Of a DNA stretch of 64,000 bases, positions 1 through 13,072 are shown piece after piece. Position 1 is the first letter of the stretch; each line of letters opens with the position of its first letter. The DNA is from Pithys albifrons albifrons. Lineage: Eukaryota; Chordata; Aves; Passeriformes; Thamnophilidae. Under the pieces are notes generated by a model. The model did no database searches and was not told the origin of the DNA. It saw nothing but the letters and a program-made list of their open reading frames with translations. A program made the translations under genes and the position numbers. The stretch covers positions 18,931,001 to 18,995,000 of the forward strand of contig NC_092471.1 of assembly GCF_047495875.1 (NCBI RefSeq), written 5' to 3'.

Positions 1-690
1 GACAAGAGTAGTGCCCATTTTACTAAGGAATTAAACTCTTTGTTTTCCTTTTTGTACATTTTTAATTGTGGCATGTCAGATGAGTTGTTTACCGGAGCAG
101 GTTTGTGGTGGAGCTGATGCTCCTCTCCTGGTGGGTGGAGGCCAAATCGCCCCAACGAGGTTGGGATTTGGCTGCTGAGCACCTTCAATCCAACCATTTC
201 GGGGAAGAACACGACTCCTCGAGGCCTGAACTTTCCCAGCATATCCTGTTTCAGCAATTTGAACCCGTTAAAGCCAGAGGCAGGATTTTTCTGGGGAGGC
301 TGAGGGCAATTAGGAAATTAGCCCTCTCTCCCTCCCCTGCCCTGAAATCCAGCAGGATGAAGCCAAATATTTGCTCTCGGATGGATGGATTTTGGAGTTG
401 GCTCCACATAAGAGCACTGGGGTGGAGGCTTGAATTTTGGCCGTTTCGGGTAATTGTTTTTAAAGCAGGACCTCCAAGCTTGCTGCCATCAGCCCTGAGC
501 AGCAGATTCCAATGTCATGCCTTTGTCCAGCCCTGTCACAGTTGGCATTTGCTCCGTGGTTGATGGAAAACAGCCTGGCCATGGGGCTTTGGGGTGGGAT
601 GCTCTGCCCTGCGATGTGCTGGTAATGCTCACCCTCGCCATGTCTGTACCCACTAGAAAGACTCAATAAAAGGCTGTGAGCACCATCAGT
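1..690 (+). other. possible 3' UTR end of a gene off the left edge
   Basis: No convincing coding frame is present; the 152-codon open frame at 105-563 has no recognisable domain. The stretch ends in a canonical AATAAA followed by GT-rich sequence, as expected for a 3' UTR terminus. In mammals SLC16A2 lies next to RLIM in convergent orientation, so its 3' end is the natural candidate, but nothing in the sequence itself identifies the gene. Confidence 0.25.
665..670 (+). terminator. poly(A) signal AATAAA
   Basis: A canonical AATAAA hexamer is followed by GCTGTGAG and, about 70 bp later, GCTGTGTGTGG, a plausible GU-rich downstream element. It could end the plus-strand transcript entering from the left. 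Confidence 0.35.
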
Positions 691-3123
691 AGCTTTGAAA
701 CCCCATTTTTTTCCACTCTGCTTCTGGCTCTGGCCCAGTAGAAGCTGTGTGTGGCTCCAGAACTGGTCCTGGGAGGCACCCAGGCCTGCTGGGCACACTG
801 GGCAGACCAGCAGAGCCAGCTGTCCAAAAGCAGGCACTCAATTCAAAGCTGAAATCAGATCCTGAAGCCTAAAGTTATTCCTCTCTCTTTTTTTTTTTTA
901 TTTTAATTTTTTACATCTGCTCCTTGTAAGTGATTTATATCCCCTGAAAATTTTGTATCTGGAAGTAAAGTATTTGAAAGTGTGTCTTAAAAGTATGACT
1001 ATCCTTTCAAATGTGAATTTCTGATTGTTGGAAGAAAAAAAAAAGAAATAGAAACAAACAAACCTACCCCATATTAGCACATTTTTGTAATTAACGTTTT
1101 ATGAATGTTGTTTAAAAGAATTGTGTAGAATAAACCAGTTTAAAAAGAAAAGGGGTCCTTGCCTGTGTTTTGCCAGGTCTCCTCTCCCCATGGCTGGTGT
1201 GGGCACTGGTCCCCCAGAAGCTTTCCCAGATGCTGCCAACCCTTCAGAGGGGATGGAAAGGTGACAGTTTAACCTGGGTATTACTTTAATTAAACATTTG
1301 ATACACCTTGAGGAAAGGCTGGTACCTGACAGGGGAGAAGATGTTCCCATGGGCTGCAGCAGGGCAAAACTGGAGGTGGCATCAGCAGGCACATGGTCCT
1401 TGTCCCACCCAATGCATCAAAACCTGATAATAGGAAAGCAAACCCTGAGGGCATCACTCAGAGGGTTGTCAGTGCCCAGGGTGAGCCCCCACCCACCCAG
1501 AGAGGGTCTCCTCTGCTCCCCTGGGTGCAGCTTTGGGTCTGGCACCTTCAGGGGCTGCAGGATCTTTGCTCTGTGGGGGTTCTCCCACAGCCACAGCATC
1601 AGAGCTTTTATTAAACATTATTATTATTAATATTATTTCATCCTTTTGGCAGTGGTTAGAGGGCACAATGAGGACACCTTGGTCAGAGGAGAACTAATCA
1701 TTTTTTTGTCAGTAAGAGCAGTTATGGGACAGCTGGGAAAAACCAAGCAGGATTATCCATCAACAAGGTTACAGTGGCTGTGAGACACTGAAAACATGGT
1801 TTTTATCAAGGGTTTTGTATTAATGATTTGCTTATATGAGGTGCTTTAATTGCCATTAGATGAAACACACACAGTAGTTTTGCATAACTCAGGCTCTTTT
1901 TTTAGTGTGCACCTCAACCCTTTTTCAAGTTGGGGATATTTACTGCAAATACTATTAAAAAAAAACCACAAAAAAACCAAAAAGCAAAAAAAAAACCAAA
2001 CCCAAAAATCCCCATCAGGAAATAAGAGGTGGTAAATAGAGAATCAAAGGGAATAAGGATATGGCAACAAGCTCCTCTGGACTTGGTGCTGTGCATGCAG
2101 GGACAGAGCAAGGAGAGGGAATGCTGCATCCCATTCCTGAGAGTGGAGCTGCACAGAACTTCACTCACAGGCAGCAAAAAAACCCAGTGCTGGTGTGATA
2201 TTAAAATGATCCTCTTGGAATGGCTGGAAATTTGGAGGGGAACTAGGAGGGTGCTGGGGAGTGTGATAAAGGTGGGCTGAGCATCCATGGGGACACCCAG
2301 AGAGGCACTGGAAGGCACTGCCTGCCCTGCTGCCCCCAGCACCCCCAGCAGCACCAGCTCCTCACAGTCCACCTCCACAAAGTTCATAAAAGTACATACA
2401 GACATGTATGTTCCACAAATTCCATGTAAATATACACACAGACATATATTTATACACACACACACAGAGCTGTCTCCAGGGGTGTGTTTGTACATGGGCC
2501 CACTGGGAATCCCCTCTCACCCTGGCTGAGCACAGGGCAGGGAATATCACTCAGCTCCTGCTCTGCCAGGCTGCTGGATCTAGCCCGAATCCATGGAAAA
2601 AGTGGGGAAAAAAGTATTTTGCACCTCAGCAAAACCTGATTTTTTCCATGAAAAGGCTGCAAAGAAGAAAAAACCAAACCAAAGCACATCAGCAACAAAA
2701 AAGGGATGTTTTCATTAGTGTAACACAGTAGATCAGTCTTTAGATATTTATTCAAACATTAGATTATAATGGATTAAACCAAGTTAATTATATATAATAG
2801 CTGATATTTGTGCTACAAAACACATGTAGGTTTTATATATTAAACATAATATGTACATTTTCGATATAAAATATGAACCATATGTCTGTTTTTTGTTCAA
2901 TAGTTTTTAATGATGTATATTTTTAGACTTAGATATGTGAATAGTGTTGATCTACCTATAGAGTGGTTATTTTTTAATTTCTACATATATACACCCCCCC
3001 CATCTGTATCTGCAGATGTGCTCAGGAGCAGCAGGGAGAGGTGTTGGCTGTGCCGGCCACTCTGCTCCTCTCCCCGCCGGCTCTGGGCTGGGCTCGCTTT
3101 CCTTCATTGTCTTCTCCTCCATC
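691..3123. other. intergenic, no gene recognised
   Basis: Open frames here are short and without recognisable domains. A simple A-rich tract lies near 1,955-2,010, a short CA-rich run near 2,430-2,465 and a strongly AT-rich stretch at about 2,730-3,000. Confidence 0.4.
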
Positions 3124-3139
3124 TGTTTTCTCTTTGCAG

Positions 3140-3250
3140 GACTTCAATATTATAATCCTTCACTAAAGAAACCGTTTGCAAGCGCCTTTGAAGGACTTGG
3201 AGGATGCGCTGAGGAGTGGCAGCACTTTTATTTTTTTAATCATCTCTGAA
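3140..3250 (+). other. exon-like segment after a good splice acceptor
   Basis: A pyrimidine tract followed by TTTGCAG ends at 3,139. The following bases keep one frame open (GLQYYNPSLKKPF and onward) to a stop near 3,249. The peptide is not recognised and no donor or partner exon was identified. It could be a lncRNA exon or chance. Confidence 0.13.
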
Positions 3251-3319
3251 TGCAAATCTTTCCTAGAGCCGTTGCTTGCTGTCGTTATTTAAAGCAATAA
3301 TTTGGAAAAGATCCCTTGC

Positions 3320-4170
3320 CAGGGCTGTTCAGCCGCACCCAGGCTCGGCGGGGCCGGGAGGGCACCGAGCCAGGCTGGCGGGGGACCCTCTGCCCCGGGA
3401 GGGGTATCCAGACCCCACGAAGAACTGGCAGGGCGGAGCTGGGGGAGCGCCGGGGTGAGCTCGGGATGCTCGGGCGTTCCTTCGGCTGCGCTTCGAGGGG
3501 CTTTTTTAAACGCAATAGAGAGAAACCGCTTCGTGCTGGCAGCAGGGCAAAGCAAGGCAGGAAAACTGGAGATGTGCTGAAGATCTAAGGCAAACACAGC
3601 ACAGGGGAGGGGGAGAGGGGGAAGAGAGAGAGCAGGGAGGGGCGTGTGGCCGGGACGGAGGGGAGAGCCCCGGCTCCTCCCGCTGGGGACCCGCTGCCAC
3701 CCCAGGGATCAGCATCCCAGGGATGGGCCAGCCCGAGCCCAGTCCCGGTCCGGGAGTATCAGTCCTTTGGGCTTTGCTCTTGGACCCGTCCGTGTGTTGG
3801 TTTATCCTGGCCGGGGCTCCGGGCTATGCTGGGTTTAGCTGTTTTTATTCTTTTGGCACGAGGGCAACGCCAAACAAGTCCCTCCCAAGCACCTGCAGCC
3901 GCTCCATCCCGCGCTGCAAACACGAGGCGCGTTCGGGGGCTTTTGGGAGGGTTGTGTAAACAGCCCGTCCCGCGGCTGCGGGGTGGGGTGCGAGGGGCCC
4001 CCCGTGGCCTCGCAGGCTCCAGCGATTCCATTGTTCTGGCATGCACCTCTTCCGCCCGGGATCGGGGTTTGATGGTTATAAATCTGTTGTCGTCTCATCT
4101 GGAGCATCGCTCAGGCTGGGCCAGCCCCGGCGTACGTGGCCGATGCTGCATCGCTCTCCTGCTCAGTCCC
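3320..4170. promoter_or_regulatory. GC-rich, CpG-containing block
   Basis: GC content rises sharply relative to both flanks, with frequent CpG (for example around 3,340-3,500, 3,650-3,770 and 3,890-4,140). Overlapping frames on both strands are open only because of base composition. It could be a CpG island of an unrecognised transcript or a distal element of the neighbouring gene. No first exon is recognised. Confidence 0.3.
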
Positions 4171-6987
4171 CGCGGGTCCTGCACCGTGTACCTGAGTCTG
4201 TCCTGGACCTGCTCTGCATCCTCACAACCGCGAGGATCCCAGAGGGTTTCCTCCCTCCTGTATTCTTCTTCCCCCTGTGTTGATGTTTCACTAGTTCCAG
4301 TCAGTTCAAAAGGGTTTTCGTTTTTTATCCTTTAGTTTTCCTTCTATTTAATTCCCCTCCTCTTTCCCTTCCCATGCTCTGTCCTTCATCCCTTTCCATC
4401 ATTTCCCACCTGCCTCTGCTGGCCATGTCACACGTGCAGGGAAGATGAACAACCAGCACTGCTGACAGCCAGTGGCTGTCAGGGCATTTCCCAGCCTCCT
4501 CCTCCCGTAAGTATTTCATTAGATGCATCTGTACAAATTAACACCTGATCACCCCAGAGGTGCCAGCAGCAAAGACTGAGTCATTTCCAAGTTTATTTAG
4601 GAATTATTTAGTTTAGGTAGAAGTCAGTACTACCCACAGAGATTAATGTTTCTTTCACTGCATCTCTTCTGGCCTTTCGGCTGCTTGGTGAGCAGTGAGG
4701 GATGCTCAGGGTAGGCACAGTGTCCCACCTCCATTCCACAAATCCCTGCTGTGGAGAGGAACCCTGTGGGCTCCTGAAATGAAGATGTTTCAAGAGTTTT
4801 TCCCCCCATAACACCCTCCAAACCCAATAGCCAGCCTGCAGCAAAGTCTGGCTCTGCAGGCACAGGGCAAAATGTGGGGTTTTTTGGACCTGGCCAGGTC
4901 CCAGGGCTGTTTCACTGCTGTGAAAGGGAAGAGTAGAATGGGTATTAAAGCCAAGAAACCAATCCAGGCACTTTGTGCTTCATGGCATTTTCTACAAGGA
5001 CCCACCACAACGAGCAAAGCTGCTGCTCCAGAGCAAAAAGCCACCGCCCTCGAACTTTCAGCCTGGAGAAATCACACTCTGCAAAAGCATTCCAAGAAAT
5101 CCAACCAGTGAAACAAACCTTTGCAGGACACCAGGAGCCCAACCAGCTCCTCTCTTGGCTCTGCTGGTGCCACAGCCCAGCTCCCCCAACACCATCACAA
5201 GGGTGCCACCTGGTAGGCTTCTCCCTCCAAATCCCAGGACTCTGCTGGCATAGGGTGCCAGAACTCAGGAAACCCTCACAAATGTGGGATGACTCCTGCT
5301 TGATGAAGTAATCATTGTTGAGGGGACCTGATGCCTGGATTTCACATGCTTGGCTTGGCAGGGGATTTATTCAGGGGAACAGTTGGAGCATGTGGCAGCA
5401 GCATCTCATTAGTGCCACAGACAATGCCCCACCAGTTAAAATCTAAAAAGTGGGTTTAGTTTTCCCTGTATAACATCATTGTAAGGATTTATGGAGCCAA
5501 CACAGCTGAGTTTAGGTTCATTATACTAAAAGTCCCCAAACAGGTTCAATCACACTTGAAACAGCTGGGAAGGCAAGGGAGGAGCAGCTGGGCTGTGCTT
5601 TTCTCCCCACCTCTCTCTTTCCAAATGCTCCAGCCCACTAAGGAGCACTCAGAAAAGGGGAGAAGTGTCCCAGTGGATGGCTATTCCTGTCCCCTCATTG
5701 CTCTGGGATGCAGAGGATTGCCAAACACAACCTTTCTCCTCCCACCCACCAGCAGAACCAGCAAAGTGGTCAAACACATTCCCCTATGAAGGTCTGGATC
5801 TGCAATGGAAATATATCCTGAGGGGTAAGACAACATAAAAGGTTACAGGGTTTAAGCACCAAGAGGGAGGAACAAGGTTATATAAAGTTTTACAGGTCAG
5901 GACAAAGACCTCAAATATATTAAAGAAAATAAACAGAGGGATGAAGTCAGACACACACGTGTGCCAAGGTTGGTTTGTGCTCTTTAAGCAATTTGGGGTT
6001 GATTGGCAGCTTTTAAGGAACAAATACAGGGTTATCCAAACCAAAGGACTTCCTACAGGGAGGTGAGGGGCTGGAGACAGCGACCAGGCAGAGTTCCCAA
6101 TACACAAAGTGTGGGAGTCCCTTCAGGAGTAAAGTCACTGAAAGCAAAGGTAACACCTGTGTTAAGACCCACTTTCAGACTGAACAGAGCAAGAAGCATG
6201 TGGGAATGGACAAAGAAAAGCCTTATCCAAGAGCTCTCCCTGTGGAGAGAGAAGCTGGAGCAGAACCCTGACTCAGTGCCTCTCCTGGCTGGAGAAGGGC
6301 ACCACTGGCAGTGCTGAGGAGCCTCAGCCCAGCTGTGATTCCATCCCTGCTGTTGTGGTACCACAACACCGGTTCTCAATACAACACCTTCCTCCCCCTT
6401 CCATACCGGTGCCGTCTCCTCCTCCCCGGGAGCTGCTCCCACTTCCGACTCGGGGAGTGGAGTGAGGTGAGGGAAGCACAGGCAATAAATTCAGCTTCCC
6501 ACGCCCTACAAAATTTCCTGCCCACTCCAGTAAGTATTTGCACGTACCTCAGCTACTAATTTTAGGATGAAGCTTTTAGCCACATGCTGGAGTCTGTCCT
6601 GGAAGCCGCTGAGTGGAGGTGCAGGGAGGCTCAGCCCTGAGTAGGGGGCCCTGGTCCTGATGGAAACCTGAACAAGGCACAGCTACCCTGCAAAGACAAC
6701 CTGCAGATGCTGCTTTGGTACCCCACTATGTCCACTGACAGATTTGCAGAAGTCTGGGACGCAGTGAGATTTATTGCTTCAGTTTTATGTACTAAGGAGC
6801 AGTAAATTCTTCCAAGAAGTTAACTCTGTACCATTCCAGCTCCTTCCTTTCTGTCCAGCTTCAAGGGAAAAGGTGTATGGAGGAAATAAATTCCTACCAC
6901 ATCCACCACCATTTCCTCCAGTGCATTCCCACCATAAGAATAAATCCAAGGAGTGATGATCCAGCACAAAATGAACACTTCATGCAT
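4171..6987. other. intergenic between convergent 3' ends, no gene recognised
   Basis: Unique-looking sequence without domains, TE motifs or long coding frames. It would be the space between the left-edge gene and the RLIM 3' end if both assignments hold. Confidence 0.35.
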
Positions 6988-6993
6988 TTTATT
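6988..6993 (-). terminator. RLIM: candidate distal RLIM poly(A) signal
   Basis: TTTATT on the plus strand reads AATAAA on the minus strand, within AATAAAATGCATG. It is the most downstream strong hexamer of the AT-rich sequence that continues from the RLIM stop codon. A second AATAAA lies at 7,215-7,220. Which one is used cannot be decided from sequence. Confidence 0.35.
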
Positions 6994-9900
6994 GAGTCTG
7001 GTTAGATCTGTATTATGACATCTTACATAAGGAACAAACTCCTCCTAAGTGTTAGCTGGCAAACCTGGTTAAACTGTGTCCAATGACCTCAGAGCATCAG
7101 TTTGTACAAATCTAGTATAAACAGATGTACTGTACAAACAAACAAAAAATAAAGAAAAATAATAAAAGAGACTGTTACATTCACAGTGGAATTCAGGGCT
7201 TCCCAACGAACAGCTTTATTGGCAGAGAGTGAAATTCAGGAAGGGGGCTCAAATATTTTAGTTTAAGGGAACAAACCCAGATAAAATAAATTGAACCAAA
7301 TTCTATGGTATGTTTTCTCAGAAGAAAAAGGGGAAAAAAAGATACAGAGTACCAGAGAGGTTGGGAAGCCCCGGTATAACAGATGCAAACCTCTTTTTTA
7401 ACACAACATGACTTATTTGTACATTGGCTATGTTACCATGATTCTGTCCCTTCACCCTCCTGCTTCGCTCCCTCGTCGAGGGTAAACAAAAAGGCCAGTG
7501 TACGTAAGGGCTGGAAATATTTCTGAAGTTGTTATAAATTCCCTCAATGTGGCTCCAAGCCAACCCTCATCCAAAGCTCCTCCTCCTGGGAGAAGGCACA
7601 GGAGCAGGCAGACATTCCCATGACTGGCTCCTCTCTTGCTCCCAGACCCTCACGCACCACAGGAGCCCCACGGCAGGAGCGAGAAAATGAGGACACCACT
7701 CCATGGACATGCACACTCATGACAAGGATCCCAAATGAAGGATGAGGCAGTGGCTAAGCTGATGGGATGGAGGTTTGCATGGCATGTGACAGGGAAGATC
7801 ACGCTGGGAGGCTCAGAAAGCCCCTCCTGGCACTGCTCAGAGCTGGTGCTCAGCCTTACCTGCATCTGTTCTCATCCTCACTTTATCCCCTCAGTTTTAG
7901 GAGCCCCCTGGGTTGTGTGGGCAACTGTTTATCCTGCAGATCCACCAGGGAGAGGGGCCTTTGGACTCCCACATTTGCATAACCCAGATAAGTGACAGGA
8001 AACTGGGATGACAGTCGTTATGGTCCATTGTGCCAGCTCTGGTGGGAAATCCCTTCGTCTGCAAGTCGACACAATGGACAATTATGGCTCCTTCAAGCCC
8101 CGCGCGGTGTCACACCCCTGCAGCTGCTGTGCCTGCACACCAGGGCCTCCTACAAAGGGCCTTTAAATGCACCGAGGGATTGCCACGTACGCGGCACCTA
8201 CTCTCATCGAATCATTTCTAACTCGACTCAATTAACTGCCTCCAAGTTCTTTGCAAAAACCCTGTTTGCCTAAAGAAATAAAAAAGTGCACGTGAAAGGG
8301 GAATCCAGCCAACACCAGGAATCATCCTTCAGCCTTTTAACAAATAAAACCCCAATTAAACAAAAAAATAAAGTGAGCCCCTACAACGGTGTCAGTTCAC
8401 AATCTGAGTTAAACTATCAAACTAAATAGAGAGTACTGTGCGTTCCTGTAGGGTTTGGCTGTGACTGCTGGAACTGCTGTGGGTACAGGTCTGTCCTGTC
8501 AGAAGAGAACGAAGATCACGCGCCAGATATTCCCAGCAGCAGTTTGGATGTTCGATAAAAACAAAATATGGTAACTACTGAGCTGGGCAATGACAAGGAG
8601 AATCCTCCAAAACTGCAATAAAACCTGCTGGTCCCGCAGGGAACTTGGGCGGTGCTGACAGCAGGCGAGGAGGTCCCACACGGTGGCACTGTGACCTTGC
8701 GCTGGTGCACAAGGCTCTGTCTCTCCCGCCCCGTCGTTTCTGTCCAACCTGGAACACGACAAAACTCACCACTTTAACCCTTCATACGGCTACAGGCACG
8801 AGTGAGGCTGCTGTGTCCCTCCTGGAATATCAAGAAAACTGCAGGAAGTGCTAAATACTGATGTTACTATCAAAGTATTTCATAAACTCTAATTAGGCTA
8901 ATTGTGAAACTTACTGAAATCTTTCCTATTTTGTAAGCAACTGAAATGTTAATATTGGCTTTTCCTAAACCCTGTCTAAATTTAGGTAAATAGAAACTGA
9001 ATTATCAGAGGCTGACAGGCAACTTGGCTACATAAAGTTTTTGCTCCATCACCAGTTTAATTTCTGCTCACTCCTCCAGACAAATGAGCCCCCAGCCCCT
9101 ACAGCACTGGGAAAAGCAGAGAAAACACAGAGAACACTCAAGCCCTCCTGAACTGAGATTAAATTACTTGTACTTGTTGGTACCATTTGGGAAATCTCCA
9201 AGATTTTTTTCCTTGCCCCAGTTACAGAAGGTAAGATGCAAAGACACTGCACTCTAAGCTGTAACAGAACTGTAAGGGTGGCTCTGCCAGCATGAAGTCA
9301 CTGGGAACTCAGACCATGGCAAAGGCTGGGTGACACAGCCCAGCCCTGTTTCACTGGGATTTGGGCTCCCCTCCTTGGGGTCACCAGCTCTGGTCTCAGA
9401 GATGTACATTCAACATCTAACATGGTACTCACACAGAGAGGGGGTTATTCCCCTCTAATTCTACTCTCTGGTAAGTCAGAAAAGCTGCAGGAAACTGCAG
9501 CTGAGAGTGAGTGTTTACCATGGGAATTCTATAGGAAGAAATTTGGAAGTGTTACTTTGTCAAGGAAATTTTGGCATAAAGAACCCAGCACATGAAATCA
9601 ACAGCCAGCTTCGATTTTAGAGGAATGAGCATCCAAGGGAAAAAATCTAACCCAGGAGCTCATTCTTCTGTTCCCAAAGAACACTTGAATGGTGTGGCCC
9701 AGCAGGAAGAAAGAGAGCTCAGTAGCCAGTCAGGGTTTCCCACTGAACCAAACACCACAAAGAACACACACAGAAAATAACTGGAATTTTGGGACATTGT
9801 GGAATCCTTAACTAGCTGATGAGATGTTAAAATGCCTTAAAGCAGCAATTACAGTTTAAGAAACCACCACTCTAAAACACCAAAAATGTGTCTTCATTAA

Positions 9901-11537
9901 GAAAAAAGAAAGAGGCCAGCTTTGGTTTTGCCCTCTGGGGAACACACATTTCCCACAAGGCAAGAGCAGTTCATATCCCTTCCCAACTACTGCCCTGGAG
10001 CTGAAATGCATAAAAACTGCTTTCCCTTTGCAGATGTAACCCAGGAGAAAAAAAATCCTTAAGAGGATGAAACCAAGTATGGGTCATTGGGGGGAAGGAT
10101 GATTCCCCACACACACTGATGCAACACATCATGTAAATGATTTTAAAGGTAAATTCAATTAATTTTCATTTTTCCAACAGGAATATAAAGAGCTTGTTCA
10201 ATTGTTTGTATTTTATTCTAAGAATTTGCCACACATTTTAGGTGTACTCATAATTTTCATATTTAACCTAATCCTCATAATCTGTTTTCCAGTTGACACT
10301 CAGTTAATTTCTCTGTGGCTCTTAAGTCATGGGCTACCACAACCAGATAGATCAGCAGGACCACTCAACACATCCAGAGGTTACTAACACAGCTGGTGGA
10401 GAAGGAAAAAAACCACACCTGCCAATATGTGCCTGCTGAAATTACAGAGTTGCCTCAAAAATTGAAATACTGGGCATAAACCTCACTGAGTGAACTGGTA
10501 CAAACGAGTTTGTATCATGTATTTGCAACCATACCAAGAAATAACCAGCCCTTAGAACAGTTTCCAATTTTTATCATCTTTTTTTTTTGGTGGCATTACT
10601 GAGCCAAAACACTGCAATTGTAACATTTAATTTCTGGGTTTTTAATGCAATTAAATGTCTAATCCAACTGATTTTATGTTACAGTAGCTGTTCACATAAA
10701 TAGTACAGATATGCACTGCTCTTGACAGGTACACAGTAACAAAGGCAGCTCTCCCGTGTTCAGTTTCCTCTCTGTGTGGTGGGGCTGTATGAAAAGCATT
10801 CTTGATTCCTAAGCATGGTACAGGTTTAATTCTTAATGCATTAGTACAACAGTGCATTGGAAAAGTACTGAGCTTCTACAAAAAAGCTTTACAGTTTTAA
10901 AACAGATTTGTTTTCTTTATTTAAACAAGCATAGGCAATTCTTATATTTCCACAACATGATAAATATCCCAGTTAAGCTAACAGCTCACCCTACAGCGTG
11001 CCATAGTGATGGGGAAAGGCTAACATTAGTGTTATTTACACAGACATGTCCAATATTAACCCAGGAGGAAAATTAAAAGTATGTTCAAGTGTGCAATTAA
11101 ATTTGTATTATTTTCTCAGATAGTTGGATTTCTTGCAAAAATTCCTCTCCAACTCATGGGCACTGAGCTTGGGATGATTTCTCAAAGAATTCCTCTTAAA
11201 GCACAATCTTGAGGACAAACTCTTTATTGAACTGGGATGGCAGAGGCTGGGCAGGGGAAAGAACTTAATACTCTTCACAAAGAAAAACGTATTTTTAAGT
11301 GGGTAGATGTCTTTGGAGAAGTGAAATTTAACACCCAAACTGACTAGAACTTGAAAAACCTAATTAATTTTCCAATTTCTGAAGCCTGAATCCAGAGAAA
11401 AAGCCTTAATGAGGGAAGATTCACACTCCAAGTCATTACTATACACTGAGGTACCACTCAAAAAGTGGCCATAAAGGAAGTGACTTCTTTGCCCATCACT
11501 ATCACACCAGCTGCTTGGCCATTGATTCAGAGCTCCT
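6994..11537 (-). other. RLIM: probable RLIM 3' UTR
   Basis: About 4.5 kb of AT-rich, non-coding sequence without recognisable retroposons follows the RLIM stop codon and ends at clustered minus-strand AATAAA signals. Mammalian RLIM mRNAs carry a 3' UTR of several kilobases, so this length is plausible. The absence of TE insertions contrasts with the intron-1 and NEXMIF-side sequence and fits constrained UTR. Confidence 0.5.
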
Positions 11538-13072
11538 TCAGACAACACTCTCCCTGTTACCAGAAGCTAAGACTGCTCTGCGGCAAATGGGACAGGTGGA
11601 ATTCTCCGATAACCAGCGGTCGATGCAGTGCACGTGATACTCGTGGGAACAAGGCAGCTTCCGGAGCTTGTTGCCTTCCGTGTACTCCGTGATACACACG
11701 CTACAGGTTTTCAGAGCATCGCTCTCACCGAAATTCCTCATCGCTAGGTTGTCAATCTGCTCTTTGGTGAGTCCTCTTGGTTGGTCATCGTCATCTTCGT
11801 TTAGGAGGAAAAACTGTGCAAGGCTAAGGAATGGCAGAGAACCACTTTCTTCGAAGGTGACCGATCCCCTCGTGTTCCGGCCTTCCCGCCTGGCCCCAGA
11901 TGTTGAGCTAGCTTCATGGCCACCTTCATACACCTCCCCTGAGCTAACATCTGCATTTTCATTGCCTGACGTACCACCACCTCCGTTCTGTGGCTCGGAG
12001 GTGTCCACGTTCTGACTGGGATTCGGGCCACTCGGATCTGCATCGCTATCGCTGTACATGAAGTAACTGAGCTCTCCGAAGCCTGTCATTATCTGCCTCA
12101 GCATAGTCTGAATGGCAACAGACGTGGTCTCGCTCAGGCCTGTGTTTAAGATCCTACGGATGGGAATCCTAATGGTGCTGACGTAAGTTCTCACTCCGGC
12201 CCGCTCCGAGCGGGAGAACGTGCGCCTGAACCCGCCGCGCTCGCTCTCGTAGGTGACGGTGTTGTTGGGGGTCTGGGACCGGGACCGCGTCCTGTTGGCG
12301 ATGCTGTCCCGCTGCCGGTACTCTCCGGGGCGGACCCTTCTCACCTGGAGATCCAGCACTATGGTAGGAGGCCTCTGCCCAGGAGCTGCCGACTCACCCG
12401 TGCCGTTTGTTTCTGAGGAACCTGCTGCTTGAGGAACAGGTCTCGTTTCAGGGGGGGAAAACAGCACTGCATTTTCACTTGGCACCTCAGTCCCCGCCGC
12501 GTGCTGCCTTAAGGTCACGTGCTGCCTGGTTCTGGAGCTGCCCTCGGCTTCGCTGGCCGAGGAGTGGTCCAGTGCTTGAGATGATGTGTTGTGATGCGGC
12601 CGGCGAGGAGCCTCGCTCACTGGATTAATAGGTGACCTACTTCTATCAGTCCTAGCCCGCGTTCTCCGCTGCTCCGGACTCCTGCTTCTGGCTCTCCTCT
12701 GCCCTCTAGGAGGGGAAGCCTCCTCCACAGTTACCTCCTCCAAAGCACTCCTTTCTGATCCAGGCTGCCTTACAGATGGTGAGTCAGACCTTGGAATTTC
12801 AGAGTCACTTTGGCTGTTTTCCAAATCCTCCCCACTGGAAGGCTCTACAGATGGCTCATTCTCAGTTTCTGGGTTTGTGTTCCCATTGTTACGGTTGACA
12901 TTTATTTCCAAGCTGAACCTGAAGTCGCCACTGTTTGGGTTAGTCCTGCTCACTGCCCTCCAGGACTGGTTTCCTCGCTGCCCACTCCGCGTGGTATTGC
13001 CAGTCTGTCGGACTGAATTCAGCCAGTCTATTATAGAGTCTCCATTTGAAACATCTTCTGCGGACTCTGCAC
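11538..13072 (-). CDS. RLIM: RLIM E3 ubiquitin ligase, large terminal coding exon
   Basis: This exon encodes most of RLIM (RNF12), a nuclear RING-H2 E3 ubiquitin ligase that targets LIM-domain cofactors and, in mammals, REX1. A TTTCACAG acceptor precedes base 13,072; the stop TGA is at 11,538-11,540. Joined with 13,861-13,944 and 14,762-14,930 the frame closes exactly to 595 codons plus stop (mammalian protein about 624). Visible in order: an Arg/Ser-rich basic region near residues 207-232 ([11 protein letters not shown]), the conserved basic core ([15 protein letters not shown] to [11 protein letters not shown]), the hydrophobic [19 protein letters not shown] segment, and the RING at about 541-581 with the [13 protein letters not shown] and CPIC ligand sets. 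The protein ends RESVV, resembling a class I PDZ ligand. The long serine run of mammalian RLIM is replaced by a Gly/Asn/Glu-rich linker. No disabling change is seen. Confidence 0.96.

Noticed and set aside
105..563. A 152-codon open frame at the left edge
   Set aside because: No recognisable domain or splice signals; probably chance in a 3' UTR-like region.
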